From positions 124,001 to 188,000 of the forward strand of contig NZ_JACHBY010000008.1 in NCBI RefSeq assembly GCF_014200495.1: a stretch of DNA of 64,000 nt, given 5' to 3'. This stretch comes from Mucilaginibacter geliditolerans (GTDB lineage: Bacteria; Bacteroidota; Bacteroidia; Sphingobacteriales; Sphingobacteriaceae). The position numbers and the translations under genes are program-made. Each line of letters opens with the position of its first letter. Position 1 is the stretch's first letter. Below are positions 35,139 through 44,656 of the stretch, one piece after another. Under the pieces are notes generated by a model. It was not told the origin of the DNA and did no database searches. It saw only the letters and a program-made list of their open reading frames with translations.

Positions 35139-36119
35139 ATGAACAATACCAGAGGACCGATATCTCAGTTTATTGAAAAAAACTACCTGCACTTTAATGC
35201 TGCCGCATTAATGGATGCCGCTAAAGGTTATGAAACACACCTTGAAGAAGGTGGGAAAATGATGGTTACGCTTGCAGGAGCCATGAGTACTGCAGAACTG
35301 GGTATTTCATTGGCTGAAATGATCCGCCAGGATAAAATAGCCATTATATCATGTACAGGTGCAAATCTTGAGGAAGATATCATGAACCTGGTAGCACACT
35401 CACATTACAAACGCGTACCGCATTACCGCGATCTTAGTCCGCAGGACGAATGGGATCTGTTAGAGAATCACTACAACCGTGTAACTGATACCTGTATCCC
35501 TGAGGAAGAAGCTTTCAGGCGTTTACAAAAGCATATCCACAAAATATGGAAAGATGCTGATAACAGCGGCGAGCGTTATTTTCCGCATGAGTATATGTAC
35601 AAAATGCTGTTAAGCGGCGATCTGGAGCAATACTATGAGATCGACCCGAAAAACTCATGGATGCTGGCTGCTGCCGAAAAGAATTTGCCGATTGTTGTAC
35701 CGGGATGGGAAGACTCAACCATGGGTAACATCTTCGCATCCTATTTAATAAAGGGTGAGCTTAAAGCCTCAACCATGAAGAGCGGTATTGAATACATGGC
35801 ATGGCTGGCCGATTGGTATGTAAAGAACTCATCGGGCAAGGGAATAGGCTTCTTCCAGATAGGCGGCGGTATAGCGGGCGACTTCCCGATATGCGTTGTG
35901 CCGATGCTTTACCAGGATATGGAGATGCCTGAAATTCCTTTCTGGAGCTATTTCTGCCAGATCTCTGATTCAACAACATCATACGGGTCGTATTCGGGCG
36001 CTGTTCCAAACGAAAAAATAACCTGGGGCAAGCTGGATATACATACACCTAAGTTTATTGTCGAGTCTGACGCTACGATCGTTTGCCCACTTATATTTGC
36101 CTGGCTATTAAAACAATAA
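35139..36119 (+). CDS. Deoxyhypusine synthase-family protein lacking the catalytic lysine
   Basis: The 326-aa protein has the full deoxyhypusine synthase fold signatures: FNAAALMDAAKGYETHLEEG, MVTLAGAMSTAELG, ISCTGANLEEDI, FASYLIKGE, and at the C terminus TSYGSYSGAVPNEKITWGKL. In the eukaryotic enzyme the glycine-rich GGGxVK carries the lysine that forms the covalent imine. Here residues 242-247 are GGGIAG, so Gly247 occupies that place and no Lys is nearby. Bacteria lack eIF5A, and some bacterial relatives make homospermidine. With the lysine gone, even that chemistry is doubtful. It stands alone between a barrel protein and the act operon. Confidence 0.85.
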   Translation: MNNTRGPISQFIEKNYLHFNAAALMDAAKGYETHLEEGGKMMVTLAGAMSTAELGISLAEMIRQDKIAIISCTGANLEEDIMNLVAHSHYKRVPHYRDLSPQDEWDLLENHYNRVTDTCIPEEEAFRRLQKHIHKIWKDADNSGERYFPHEYMYKMLLSGDLEQYYEIDPKNSWMLAAAEKNLPIVVPGWEDSTMGNIFASYLIKGELKASTMKSGIEYMAWLADWYVKNSSGKGIGFFQIGGGIAGDFPICVVPMLYQDMEMPEIPFWSYFCQISDSTTSYGSYSGAVPNEKITWGKLDIHTPKFIVESDATIVCPLIFAWLLKQ

Positions 36120-36254
36120 AAGCATAACTAATTATATAGCTTATTTATAGTTAAAGCTGATTTTTTGACCCTGTAAAACGTCATTTTTTTCATAATCTTA
36201 TGCCAATTTATTATTTATTTAGAAAGATTATAAATTATGCTTACTTGTCATTTA

Positions 36255-36288
36255 TTTGTCAGCCATTATTTAATAAATTATACTTTTG
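36255..36288 (+). promoter_or_regulatory. Promoter of the act-cox respiratory operon
   Basis: TTTG (36255-36258), 22 bases, then TACTTTTG (36281-36288, matching TAnnTTTG). The transcript would have a leader of about 80 bases before actA. Confidence 0.6.
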
Positions 36289-36371
36289 TGACTGAAAAAG
36301 TCGGACTAAACATACATCCAGCTTCAGGTTTATCCATTTAATAAAAGAATTATTCAGCATAAATACACCTT

Positions 36372-37637
36372 ATGAGAAATATCTCATTGATTTTAAAGCA
36401 ATTTTCAAGGACGGTTTTATTGATTGCCGGCTTTGCAATTTTGGGATTATCAGCACATGCGCAGGGAGACGCAACCAAAGGCGAAGCTCTTTTTAAAGCC
36501 AATTGTACAACGTGCCACAAAATTGAATCGCAATTAGTAGGCCCTGCACTGGGTCCGCTAGTAACAGCCGAAACTGATGACAAATGGTTAACCAAATGGA
36601 TTCAGAACAACCAGGCGTTAATAGCGGCCAAGGATGAAAGAGCCCTAAAGATTTACAACCAGTTCAACCAGCAGGGTATGACAGTGTTCGGAAGCTTCAC
36701 CGATGGTGATGTTGCTGACATACTGGCTTACATCCGTGCCGATTGGAAAACTCAGCAAGCTAAAGCGACAGCCGCGCCAGTGGGTGGTGCTGCTGCGGCA
36801 GATGCTGGCCCGAGCGATCTGGTTATCTGGGGTTTGATTGGCGTTATCATTGTTGCCTTTATAGTTATACTGGTATTAAACAAGGTGATTGCCACTCTTG
36901 AGCGCCTGATGCTGAAAAGCAAAGGTTTGTTACCTGAAGAGGATCTGGAAGAGAAAGCTCCTGTTGACCGTATGGCGGTTGTTAGGAAACTGGCTAAGAA
37001 TAAGAAATTTGTATTCTTTGTTATCCTGTGCGGTACCGTAGCTTGCGGAAGCTGGACATGGGTTACTCTTTGGAACACTAACGTTCACAGCGGTTACCAG
37101 CCGGTACAGCCAATCCATTTCCCGCATGATCTGCATGCCGGTGTGATGAAGATTGATTGCCAGTACTGTCACTCAGGTGCATACAAATCTAAAAACGCTT
37201 CAATCCCGTCATTAAATGTTTGTATGAACTGCCATAAGGTAGTTAAACAGGAATCTCCTGAAATACAAAAGATATATGCCGCTTTAGGTTACGATCCTAA
37301 AACGCAGAAATATGACAGCACCAAAGCAAAACCAATGCAATGGGTAAGGGTTCATAACCTGCCTGACTTTGCTTACTTTAACCACTCACAACACGTTAAA
37401 GTTGCAGGCATCAAATGTCAGCAATGCCATGGCCCGGTTCAAACCATGAAAGAAATTTACCAATACTCACCATTAACAATGAAATGGTGTATCCAATGCC
37501 ACAAACGTACCGAGGTTAACTATAAAGGAAACGCTTACTACGATAATATGATAGCAGTACACGATCGTATTAAACGCGGTGAGAAAGTTACAGCAGCATC
37601 ATTGGGTGGTATCGAGTGCGGTAAATGCCACTATTAA
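36372..37637 (+). CDS. actA: Alternative Complex III subunit ActA, multihaem cytochrome c with an extra N-terminal haem domain
   Basis: The signal peptide ends at AHAQG. The N-terminal domain is a monohaem cytochrome c (CTTCH at 45-49), followed by a transmembrane helix near 150-172. A second helix near 215-235 leads to five more CxxCH motifs at about 263, 284, 349, 373 and 416, giving six haem sites. ActA anchors the electron-transfer module of the menaquinol:cytochrome c oxidoreductase that replaces complex bc1. The five C-terminal motifs correspond to classical ActA, and the N-terminal haem domain is an addition. It is first in an operon with actBCDEF and the cox genes. Confidence 0.93.
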   Translation: MRNISLILKQFSRTVLLIAGFAILGLSAHAQGDATKGEALFKANCTTCHKIESQLVGPALGPLVTAETDDKWLTKWIQNNQALIAAKDERALKIYNQFNQQGMTVFGSFTDGDVADILAYIRADWKTQQAKATAAPVGGAAAADAGPSDLVIWGLIGVIIVAFIVILVLNKVIATLERLMLKSKGLLPEEDLEEKAPVDRMAVVRKLAKNKKFVFFVILCGTVACGSWTWVTLWNTNVHSGYQPVQPIHFPHDLHAGVMKIDCQYCHSGAYKSKNASIPSLNVCMNCHKVVKQESPEIQKIYAALGYDPKTQKYDSTKAKPMQWVRVHNLPDFAYFNHSQHVKVAGIKCQQCHGPVQTMKEIYQYSPLTMKWCIQCHKRTEVNYKGNAYYDNMIAVHDRIKRGEKVTAASLGGIECGKCHY

Positions 37638-37681
37638 TATTGAGATTTTAAAACTTAGCAATTACAGTTTATATAGCTTAA

Positions 37682-40600
37682 ATGGACAGCAATAAAAAAT
37701 ACTGGAAAGGTTTAGAAGAACTGAACAAAACACCAGAATTTGTTGAGAAAAATAAACATGAGTTTGCAGAACCTATTCCTATTGAAGAGGTTTTGGAAAG
37801 TGGTGGTTTATTGGGTAAAACTCCCCGTCGCGACTTTTTAAAGGCTCTTGGCTTTGGAGTTGGTGCGGTTACCCTGGCAGCTTGCGAAAAAGTGCCGGTT
37901 CACAAATCAATTCCCTATCTGATAAAACCTGAAGAGGTAACTCCGGGTGTAGCCAATTATTACTCATCAAGTTATGATGGCCATGCTATCTTGGTTAAAA
38001 CCCGCGAAGGTCGCCCTATTAAGGTTGAAGGTAACCCTAACGATCTTTTATCAAATGGTGGCTTAAGCGCGCAGGCACAAGCTTCGGTATTGGATTTATA
38101 CGACGTAAGCCGTGTGAAAAACCCAATACAGGATGGTGCTGACAGCGACTGGGATCACATTGATGCATTTATAAAGAATGAGCTTACAGCGATAAAAGCT
38201 GCCGGCAAAAAGATCCGCATAGTATCATCTACTATAAACAGCCCTTCAACATTAGCGGTTATTGCTGATTTTGTTGCACAATATCCAACTGCAAAACATA
38301 TTAACTACGATGCGGTATCTTATACAGGTATCATCCAGGCTAATCAAAATAGCTTTGGTAAAGCAGTGGTCCCTCACTATAATTTTGATAAGGCTGACGT
38401 TATCGTAAGCTTCGGCGCTGATTTCCTGGGTACCTGGATCTCTCCAACCGAATTTATCGGTCAGTACGTTAAGAACCGTAATAACAAATCGCTGCAAAGC
38501 AAAAAGATGTCGCGCCACATTCAGTTTGAAACTGGAATGAGCAACACCGGTTCAAATGCTGACGTTCGTATCCCTATCCTCTTATCAGAAGAAGGCATCG
38601 CATTAGTAAACTTATACAATGCTATCTCGGGCACAACATTAGCAGGTTCAAAAAAACTGGATAATGCTGCTGCTGAAAACGCGATAACCCTTGCGGGTAA
38701 AGAATTATTAGCTGCTAAAGGTAAAGCGTTGGTAGTTGCAGGCTCAAATGATGTTGCGGTACAAACTTTGGTTAATGCCATCAACTCATTATTAGGTAGC
38801 TACGGTACTACAATTGATTTAGATAATGCTTCAAACCAATATGCCGGCAACGATGCTGAGTTTGTTGAGTTTGTAAGCGATATGGATAAAGGCGATGTTG
38901 GCGCAGTATTCTTCCTGGGTGCAAATCCAGCGTATGATTACCACAGCGGCGACGCTATAAAAGCTGCTTTAAAGAAAGTACGTTTAAGAGTATCATTCTC
39001 TGATTATACTGACGAAACTGCTTCTTTATGTAATATCATTGCTCCAAACCATTACTATTTAGAGTCATGGGGCGATGCAAACGCTATCGAAGGTTACTAT
39101 ACTGTAGTACAACCAACCATTAACCCTGTATACAACACCCGCCAGGCTGAGCAAAGCTTACTGGTATGGTCTGATAATGCGGTTAAAGATTACTATACTT
39201 ATGTTAGAAATAACTGGGATAAAAATCTATTAGCTAAAGGCGGCCTTTCAGGTCAAAAAGGTTGGGAAACATTATTGCAAACGGGCTTTGTTAAAGCTGC
39301 TGCTAAACCGGCAGGTTCTTACACATTCAGCCATGAGCTTACCGCTGTTGCCCAAACTATACTGGATCACAGCAACGAGCTTGCAGCTGCTAATGGCGAT
39401 AAAACTAAAGTTCAGCTTCAGATATTCCAAACTATCGCATTGCGCGATGGTAGCAGGGCTAATAACCCATGGTTACAGGAATTGCCTGATCCGGTTTCAA
39501 AAGTTACCTGGGGTAACTTTGCTGCTATGTCACCAAGATATGCTAAAAGTTTAGGGCTTGAGCAAGGTGACATCATCACCATTACAGCAAACAACTATTC
39601 AATTGATCTGCCTGTATTAATACAGCCGGGTCAGCCAGCTGGTACTATAGCTGTAGCTGTTGGTTACGGTCGCACAAAAGCAGGTTTAGTAGGTGATAAA
39701 GTAGGAGAGAACGCTTATCCGTTCCATACTTTCCGTAATGGCACTTTCCAAACTACAGCTGTTGCAACAATAAAAGCAACAGGCGAGCAGTCTGAATTAG
39801 CACAAACACAAACACACCATTCATACGAAGGCCGTAACAGCATCATCCGCGAAACTACCTTCACTGAGTACAAAAAGAACCCATACGCGGCAAGTGGTCA
39901 TTTTGATGAGCACAAAACTTATAGCTTATGGGATGAGTACGAGCGCCCTACCTACAACTGGGTAATGGCAATCGACTTAAATGCTTGTACCGGTTGTGGT
40001 GCCTGCGTTGTAGCTTGTAGCGCTGAAAACAACGTTCCTGTTGTTGGTAAAGACGAAGTACGCCGCCGCCGCGAAATGCACTGGATACGTATTGACCGTT
40101 ACTACAGCTTTAACGAGAAAGGCAGCCTGATAACTAAAGAATCAGAGATCAACCAATTAAGTGATGGTGATCTGGATAACGTATCGGTTGTTTATCAGCC
40201 AATGCTTTGCCAGCACTGTGATCACGCGCCTTGTGAAACTGTTTGCCCGGTATTGGCTACCGTTCACTCATCAGAAGGTTTAAACCACATGGCTTACAAC
40301 CGTTGTATAGGTACACGTTACTGCGCTAACAACTGCCCTTACAAAGTACGCCGCTTTAACTGGTTTAACTATTGGAACGATTCACGTTTTGATAACTACC
40401 TGAACAACGAGCATACACAATTAGTACTTAACCCTGATGTGGTAACACGTTTCCGTGGGGTTATGGAAAAATGCTCAATGTGTATTCAACGTATACAAGC
40501 AGGCAAGCTGAAAGCTAAAATGGAAAAACGTTCTGTTAAGGATGGTGACATTAAAGTTGCTTGTCAGCAAACATGCCCTGCCAACGCTATAGTATTTGGT

Positions 40601-40738
40601 AACGTAAATGATCCTAACTCTGAAGTTGCAAAAGCATTGAAGAGCGAAAGAACTTACTACGTGTTGGAAGAGCTGAACGTACAACCAGGTATTGGTTACC
40701 AGGTTAAAGTTAGAAATAGGACTGAATTAGAGGCTTAA
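37682..40738 (+). CDS. actB: Alternative Complex III subunit ActB, molybdopterin-oxidoreductase-like protein fused to an iron-sulfur domain
   Basis: The 1018-aa protein combines a molybdopterin-oxidoreductase-like half with a ferredoxin-like half. A TAT-type signal near residue 43 (TPRRDFLKALGFG) exports it in folded form. In the C-terminal quarter four cysteine clusters are visible: CTGCGACVVACSAENN, CQHCDHAPCETVCPV, CIGTRYCANNCPYKVRRF and CSMCIQRI with CQQTCPANAI. In Alternative Complex III these carry three [4Fe-4S] and one [3Fe-4S] cluster, while the Mo-domain is cofactor-free. It accepts electrons from quinol oxidised in ActC and passes them to ActA/ActE haems. Confidence 0.94.
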   Translation: MDSNKKYWKGLEELNKTPEFVEKNKHEFAEPIPIEEVLESGGLLGKTPRRDFLKALGFGVGAVTLAACEKVPVHKSIPYLIKPEEVTPGVANYYSSSYDGHAILVKTREGRPIKVEGNPNDLLSNGGLSAQAQASVLDLYDVSRVKNPIQDGADSDWDHIDAFIKNELTAIKAAGKKIRIVSSTINSPSTLAVIADFVAQYPTAKHINYDAVSYTGIIQANQNSFGKAVVPHYNFDKADVIVSFGADFLGTWISPTEFIGQYVKNRNNKSLQSKKMSRHIQFETGMSNTGSNADVRIPILLSEEGIALVNLYNAISGTTLAGSKKLDNAAAENAITLAGKELLAAKGKALVVAGSNDVAVQTLVNAINSLLGSYGTTIDLDNASNQYAGNDAEFVEFVSDMDKGDVGAVFFLGANPAYDYHSGDAIKAALKKVRLRVSFSDYTDETASLCNIIAPNHYYLESWGDANAIEGYYTVVQPTINPVYNTRQAEQSLLVWSDNAVKDYYTYVRNNWDKNLLAKGGLSGQKGWETLLQTGFVKAAAKPAGSYTFSHELTAVAQTILDHSNELAAANGDKTKVQLQIFQTIALRDGSRANNPWLQELPDPVSKVTWGNFAAMSPRYAKSLGLEQGDIITITANNYSIDLPVLIQPGQPAGTIAVAVGYGRTKAGLVGDKVGENAYPFHTFRNGTFQTTAVATIKATGEQSELAQTQTHHSYEGRNSIIRETTFTEYKKNPYAASGHFDEHKTYSLWDEYERPTYNWVMAIDLNACTGCGACVVACSAENNVPVVGKDEVRRRREMHWIRIDRYYSFNEKGSLITKESEINQLSDGDLDNVSVVYQPMLCQHCDHAPCETVCPVLATVHSSEGLNHMAYNRCIGTRYCANNCPYKVRRFNWFNYWNDSRFDNYLNNEHTQLVLNPDVVTRFRGVMEKCSMCIQRIQAGKLKAKMEKRSVKDGDIKVACQQTCPANAIVFGNVNDPNSEVAKALKSERTYYVLEELNVQPGIGYQVKVRNRTELEA

Positions 40739-40761
40739 TTTATAAATAGAGATTTTAAAAT

Positions 40762-42234
40762 ATGTCATCTCATAGTGAATCAATAATCAGGGAACCGTTA
40801 ATCACGGGTAACAATATCACCTACGCGAAGATATCAAATGATATTTTGGCCCCTGTTGAAAGAATGCCCGGAAAAGCCTGGTGGATTGGGTTTACCGTTG
40901 CCTCAATGGGTGCTACCCTTTGGCTGTTTGCAGTAAGCTATACGTTTTGGTATGGTGTTGGAGCCTGGGGATTAAATAAAACAGTTGGCTGGGCCTGGGA
41001 TATCACCGGTTTCGTGTGGTGGGTAGGTATCGGTCACGCCGGAACGCTGATCTCCGCTATATTATTACTGTTCCGTCAAAAATGGCGTAACTCCATTAAC
41101 CGTTCTGCAGAAGCGATGACCATCTTCGCGGTAATCTGCGCGGCCAGTTACATTGTGGCTCACATGGGCCGCCCATGGATGGCAGTTTACTCATTACCAT
41201 TACCAAATCAATACGGCTCATTATGGGTTAACTTTAACTCACCACTGATCTGGGACGTATTCGCGATCTCAACATACTTTTCTGTATCATTAGTATTCTG
41301 GTACACTGGTTTATTACCTGATATCGCTTTGATCCGTGACCGTGCTGAAGGCCTTCGCCGTAAAATATACTCGGTGATGTCATTCGGCTGGACAGGTTCA
41401 GTAAAAACATGGCAGCGTTTTGAAACCGTGTCATTAATATTGGCAGGTATATCAACACCACTGGTACTATCAGTACACTCCATTGTATCAACAGACTTTG
41501 CCACATCACTGGAACCAGGATGGCATACAACAATTTTCCCTCCGTATTTCGTTGCGGGAGCGATATTTTCAGGTTTTGCCATGGTGCAAACACTGTTACT
41601 GATCGCCCGTAAAGTATTAGGGTTGGAGAACTACATCACCATGTTCCACATTGAGGCGATGAACAAGATCATCATCTTAACAGGTTCAATAGTAATGGTG
41701 GCTTACTGTACTGAGTTCTTCATCGCTTACTATTCAAATGTAGAGTATGAACAGTACGCGTTCATCAACCGTTACTTCGGTCCGTACTGGTGGGCAAGCT
41801 GGTCAATGTTCTGCTGTAATTGCGTTATCCCGCAGGTATTGTGGTTTAAGGCAGTACGCCGCAGCATTAAAGCAACATGGGTATTATCTATCATCATTAA
41901 TATAGGTATGTGGTTTGAGCGTTTCGTTATCATCGTAACCTCATTACACCGCGATTATATCCCATCAAGCTGGGCAATGTTCTATCCAACATGGATCGAC
42001 CTGAGCGTGTTTGTTGGTTCAATAGGTGTGTTCTTTACCTTGTTCCTGTTATTCCTTCGTGTATTGCCATCAATAGCGATCGCCGAAGTGAAATTACTGC
42101 TGAAAGGCTCAAGCGAACAAGAGAAGAAGAAAATATTGGAACATGGCCATGTTGATAGTACACAGGCAGAGTTTTATAAGGATGCATTACGCAAGTTCGA
42201 CAGTGTTGAAATTGCAGAATACGAAAAAGTATAA
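40762..42234 (+). CDS. actC: Alternative Complex III subunit ActC (NrfD/PsrC-like quinol-binding membrane protein)
   Basis: The 490-aa protein has about ten transmembrane helices of the NrfD/polysulfide reductase family. Recognisable stretches are WWVGIGHAGTLISAILLLFR, RSAEAMTIFAVICA and HMGRPWMAVYSLPLPNQYG. It houses the periplasmic-side quinol site and probably proton-conducting half channels, together with ActF. It follows actB by 23 bases and precedes actD by four. Confidence 0.93.
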   Translation: MSSHSESIIREPLITGNNITYAKISNDILAPVERMPGKAWWIGFTVASMGATLWLFAVSYTFWYGVGAWGLNKTVGWAWDITGFVWWVGIGHAGTLISAILLLFRQKWRNSINRSAEAMTIFAVICAASYIVAHMGRPWMAVYSLPLPNQYGSLWVNFNSPLIWDVFAISTYFSVSLVFWYTGLLPDIALIRDRAEGLRRKIYSVMSFGWTGSVKTWQRFETVSLILAGISTPLVLSVHSIVSTDFATSLEPGWHTTIFPPYFVAGAIFSGFAMVQTLLLIARKVLGLENYITMFHIEAMNKIIILTGSIVMVAYCTEFFIAYYSNVEYEQYAFINRYFGPYWWASWSMFCCNCVIPQVLWFKAVRRSIKATWVLSIIINIGMWFERFVIIVTSLHRDYIPSSWAMFYPTWIDLSVFVGSIGVFFTLFLLFLRVLPSIAIAEVKLLLKGSSEQEKKKILEHGHVDSTQAEFYKDALRKFDSVEIAEYEKV

Positions 42235-42238
42235 TTAA

Positions 42239-42775
42239 ATGAGCAGCACTAAATTTATACTGGGACTTTTCGAAGATCCCGATGAAATGATGGACGGAAT
42301 ACACAAACTGCAGCAAAACAGTATTCCTATTTACGATGTGTACACGCCAATGCCTATACACGGTATTGAAGCTAAATTGGGTATTAAGGATTCCCGCCTG
42401 GGGTATGCTGCCTTTATGTTCGGCACTTTGGGTGGTACTGTAATATTCAGTATTATTTACTATGCCATGGTACATGACTGGCCAATAAACATAGGCGGTA
42501 AAAATGCATTCGCTATCCCGGATTTTGTTCCGATCACTTTCGAATGGACCGTTTTATACACCGCTTTTGGTATAGTTGGAACATTCTTTTTCGCGACGCA
42601 CCTTTTCCCGGGCCGTACGCCAAGGGTAATGGATTACAGAGCTACAGATGATCGCTTTGTTATCGCTATTGATGCAAAAGGAAATATACCACACGAGGAT
42701 ATCACTAATTTATTAAAAGAAGCCGGAGCTGTTGAAGTAAAGCATAACGACAGAAAATATGTTAGCTATGAATAA
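42239..42775 (+). CDS. actD: Alternative Complex III subunit ActD (DUF3341)
   Basis: The 178-aa protein opens with KFILGLFEDPDEMMDGI and IYDVYTPMPIHGIEAKLG, the DUF3341 signature. Two transmembrane helices follow (about 60-80 and 100-122), linked by a loop, and then a soluble C-terminal tail (DRFVIAIDAKG). It is a structural subunit of the complex. It overlaps the next gene by eight bases. Confidence 0.92.
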   Translation: MSSTKFILGLFEDPDEMMDGIHKLQQNSIPIYDVYTPMPIHGIEAKLGIKDSRLGYAAFMFGTLGGTVIFSIIYYAMVHDWPINIGGKNAFAIPDFVPITFEWTVLYTAFGIVGTFFFATHLFPGRTPRVMDYRATDDRFVIAIDAKGNIPHEDITNLLKEAGAVEVKHNDRKYVSYE

Positions 42776-43343
42776 AATTAAAATATTAGGCATAACGGTT
42801 ATCACTATTGCTGCTACGGTTGTAATTACATCGTGCAAAGATAAAAGGAGCACCGGTTGGGAATACGCCCCTAATATGTATGAACACATCGCATACGACC
42901 CTGATCAAAAGAATGACAATTTTAAGGATGGTAAAACAGCACAGGTTCCGCCTGCTGGTACCACACCTATAGGTTTTGTTAGGTTTGATTATCCAAACAC
43001 ACATGACGGATATGAATTAGCCGGAACTGAAGTAAAAAGCCCGTTGCCACAAACTCAGGCTAATTTTGCTGATGGTGAAGTATTATTCGCACATTTCTGC
43101 TCACCATGCCATGGTTTAACAGGCCAGGGTGATGGTTTGGTAGTTCAACACGGATTTCCGCCTCCGCCATCTTATTCAAAAGGTCAGTCATCACGTGGTG
43201 GCGCTATGAAAGATTTAACAGACGGTAAAATTTATCATACTATTACTTACGGCTTAAATGCTATGGGCTCTTATGCCTCACAGCTTGCACCGGACGAACG
43301 CTGGAAAGTAATTATGTATGTTCACCATTTACAAACATTATAA
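42768..43343 (+). CDS. actE: Alternative Complex III subunit ActE, monohaem cytochrome c lipoprotein
   Basis: The start at 42768 (MNKIKILGITVITIAAT) is chosen over an ATG nine bases earlier since it gives a compact lipoprotein signal ending TSC (Cys24 lipidated). One haem motif is present, CSPCHGLTGQGDG, with a distal Met candidate in MGSYASQL. ActE is the mobile-like cytochrome c domain that hands electrons from the complex to the oxidase or to a soluble cytochrome. Confidence 0.9.
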   Translation: MNKIKILGITVITIAATVVITSCKDKRSTGWEYAPNMYEHIAYDPDQKNDNFKDGKTAQVPPAGTTPIGFVRFDYPNTHDGYELAGTEVKSPLPQTQANFADGEVLFAHFCSPCHGLTGQGDGLVVQHGFPPPPSYSKGQSSRGGAMKDLTDGKIYHTITYGLNAMGSYASQLAPDERWKVIMYVHHLQTL

Positions 43344-43354
43344 GCTTATTTTAA

Positions 43355-44608
43355 ATGAACACTCATAATAGTTTTGACGAAAGATTTGTTTTTGAGGGCA
43401 AAGCCAAAAACTGGAGCTTAATTGCTATTGCTATCGGCGTTATTGCCATAATAGCAGGTTTTTTGGTTAACGCCGACCGCACATTTTCAAACTTATTGTT
43501 GATGGGCTACTACTTTACGTGTGTTTGTGCTGCTGGTGGCGTTTTTTGCGCTATACAATATGCTGCACAGGCAGGCTGGTCGGCCTCAATGATCCGTATC
43601 CCGCAGGCATTTATAAAGGTATTACCTATTGCTGCCGTTATATTGATCGCAATTATTGCAGCAGGTATCCATTTTACACATGATGTAGTTATTCATGGCC
43701 AAACGGTAGCACAACCATATTTATATGCACAATGGGCAACACCTGGTTTAACCGATCCTAAAAGCCCGTTATATGATACCATGGTAACCGGCAAATCAGG
43801 ATTCTTAAATATACCATTCTTCTTTATACGTTTAGTAGTATTCTTAGGCCTTTACAGCTTAATTGGCCTTATGCTGGTTAAGTACTCAGAAAATGAAGAT
43901 GAAATAGGCGGAATGAGCAATTACAAAAAGAGCTTTAACGCTGCCTGCGTATTCTTACTGGTATTTGGTTTAACTGATCCCCTGTTTGGTTTCGATGCGA
44001 TCATGTCATTAGAAGCTCGTTGGTACTCCACCATGTTTGGCTGGTATAACTTAGCAGCTTTATGGGTAAGCGGTTTAGCAGTAATTACACTTACCACTAT
44101 TTTATTAAAGGAAAAAGGATATTTCTCATGGTTAACAGAAGATCACATGCACAACATGGGTTTATATATGTTTGCCTTCTCTATATTCTGGACTTATGTA
44201 TGGTTCTTCCAGTTCCTGTTAACATACTATGCTAACATACCTGAGGAAGCTATATATTTTTATAAAAGATGGGAGCCTGAGTTTAAACCATGGTTCTGGT
44301 TAAACATTGTTATCAACTTTGCAGCTCCATTCCTGCTGTTGATGGCCCGTGATTACAAACGTAAGATCAGCCTGTTAAAATGGGTTAGTGTAATTATAAT
44401 ATTAGGCCACTGGCTTGATTACTATGTGATGATAATGCCTGAAACGGTAGGCCCTAAAGGCAGAGGTTTCTGGTTTGAAGAGGTTGGGATCTTTATTGGT
44501 TTCGCAGGCTTATTTACCTTCCTGATGCTTAGTGCATTGAGTAGGGCTAAGTCACTGGTGCCTAAAAATCATCCGTTTTTGGAAGAGAGCCTTCATCATC
44601 ACATATAA
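43355..44608 (+). CDS. actF: Alternative Complex III subunit ActF (quinol:cytochrome c oxidoreductase)
   Basis: The 417-aa protein has about ten transmembrane helices. It resembles the ActC fold but with shorter loops, for example GLTDPLFGFDAIMSLEARWY and TYVWFFQFLLTYYANIPEEA, which I recognise as ActF. It pairs with ActC in the membrane core and may carry a half channel for protons. It ends with a His-rich tail (EESLHHHI). The next gene starts 48 bases later. Confidence 0.9.
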   Translation: MNTHNSFDERFVFEGKAKNWSLIAIAIGVIAIIAGFLVNADRTFSNLLLMGYYFTCVCAAGGVFCAIQYAAQAGWSASMIRIPQAFIKVLPIAAVILIAIIAAGIHFTHDVVIHGQTVAQPYLYAQWATPGLTDPKSPLYDTMVTGKSGFLNIPFFFIRLVVFLGLYSLIGLMLVKYSENEDEIGGMSNYKKSFNAACVFLLVFGLTDPLFGFDAIMSLEARWYSTMFGWYNLAALWVSGLAVITLTTILLKEKGYFSWLTEDHMHNMGLYMFAFSIFWTYVWFFQFLLTYYANIPEEAIYFYKRWEPEFKPWFWLNIVINFAAPFLLLMARDYKRKISLLKWVSVIIILGHWLDYYVMIMPETVGPKGRGFWFEEVGIFIGFAGLFTFLMLSALSRAKSLVPKNHPFLEESLHHHI

Positions 44609-44656
44609 TAATTGTTAAATTTGCAATCAAATATAGAATACCAAACAAACAATAAA

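Noticed and set aside
41208..41593. Two long overlapping open frames (124 and 119 codons) on the minus strand inside actC
   Set aside because: They lie fully inside a well-conserved membrane protein gene, have no start context or family resemblance, and follow from the codon bias of actC.
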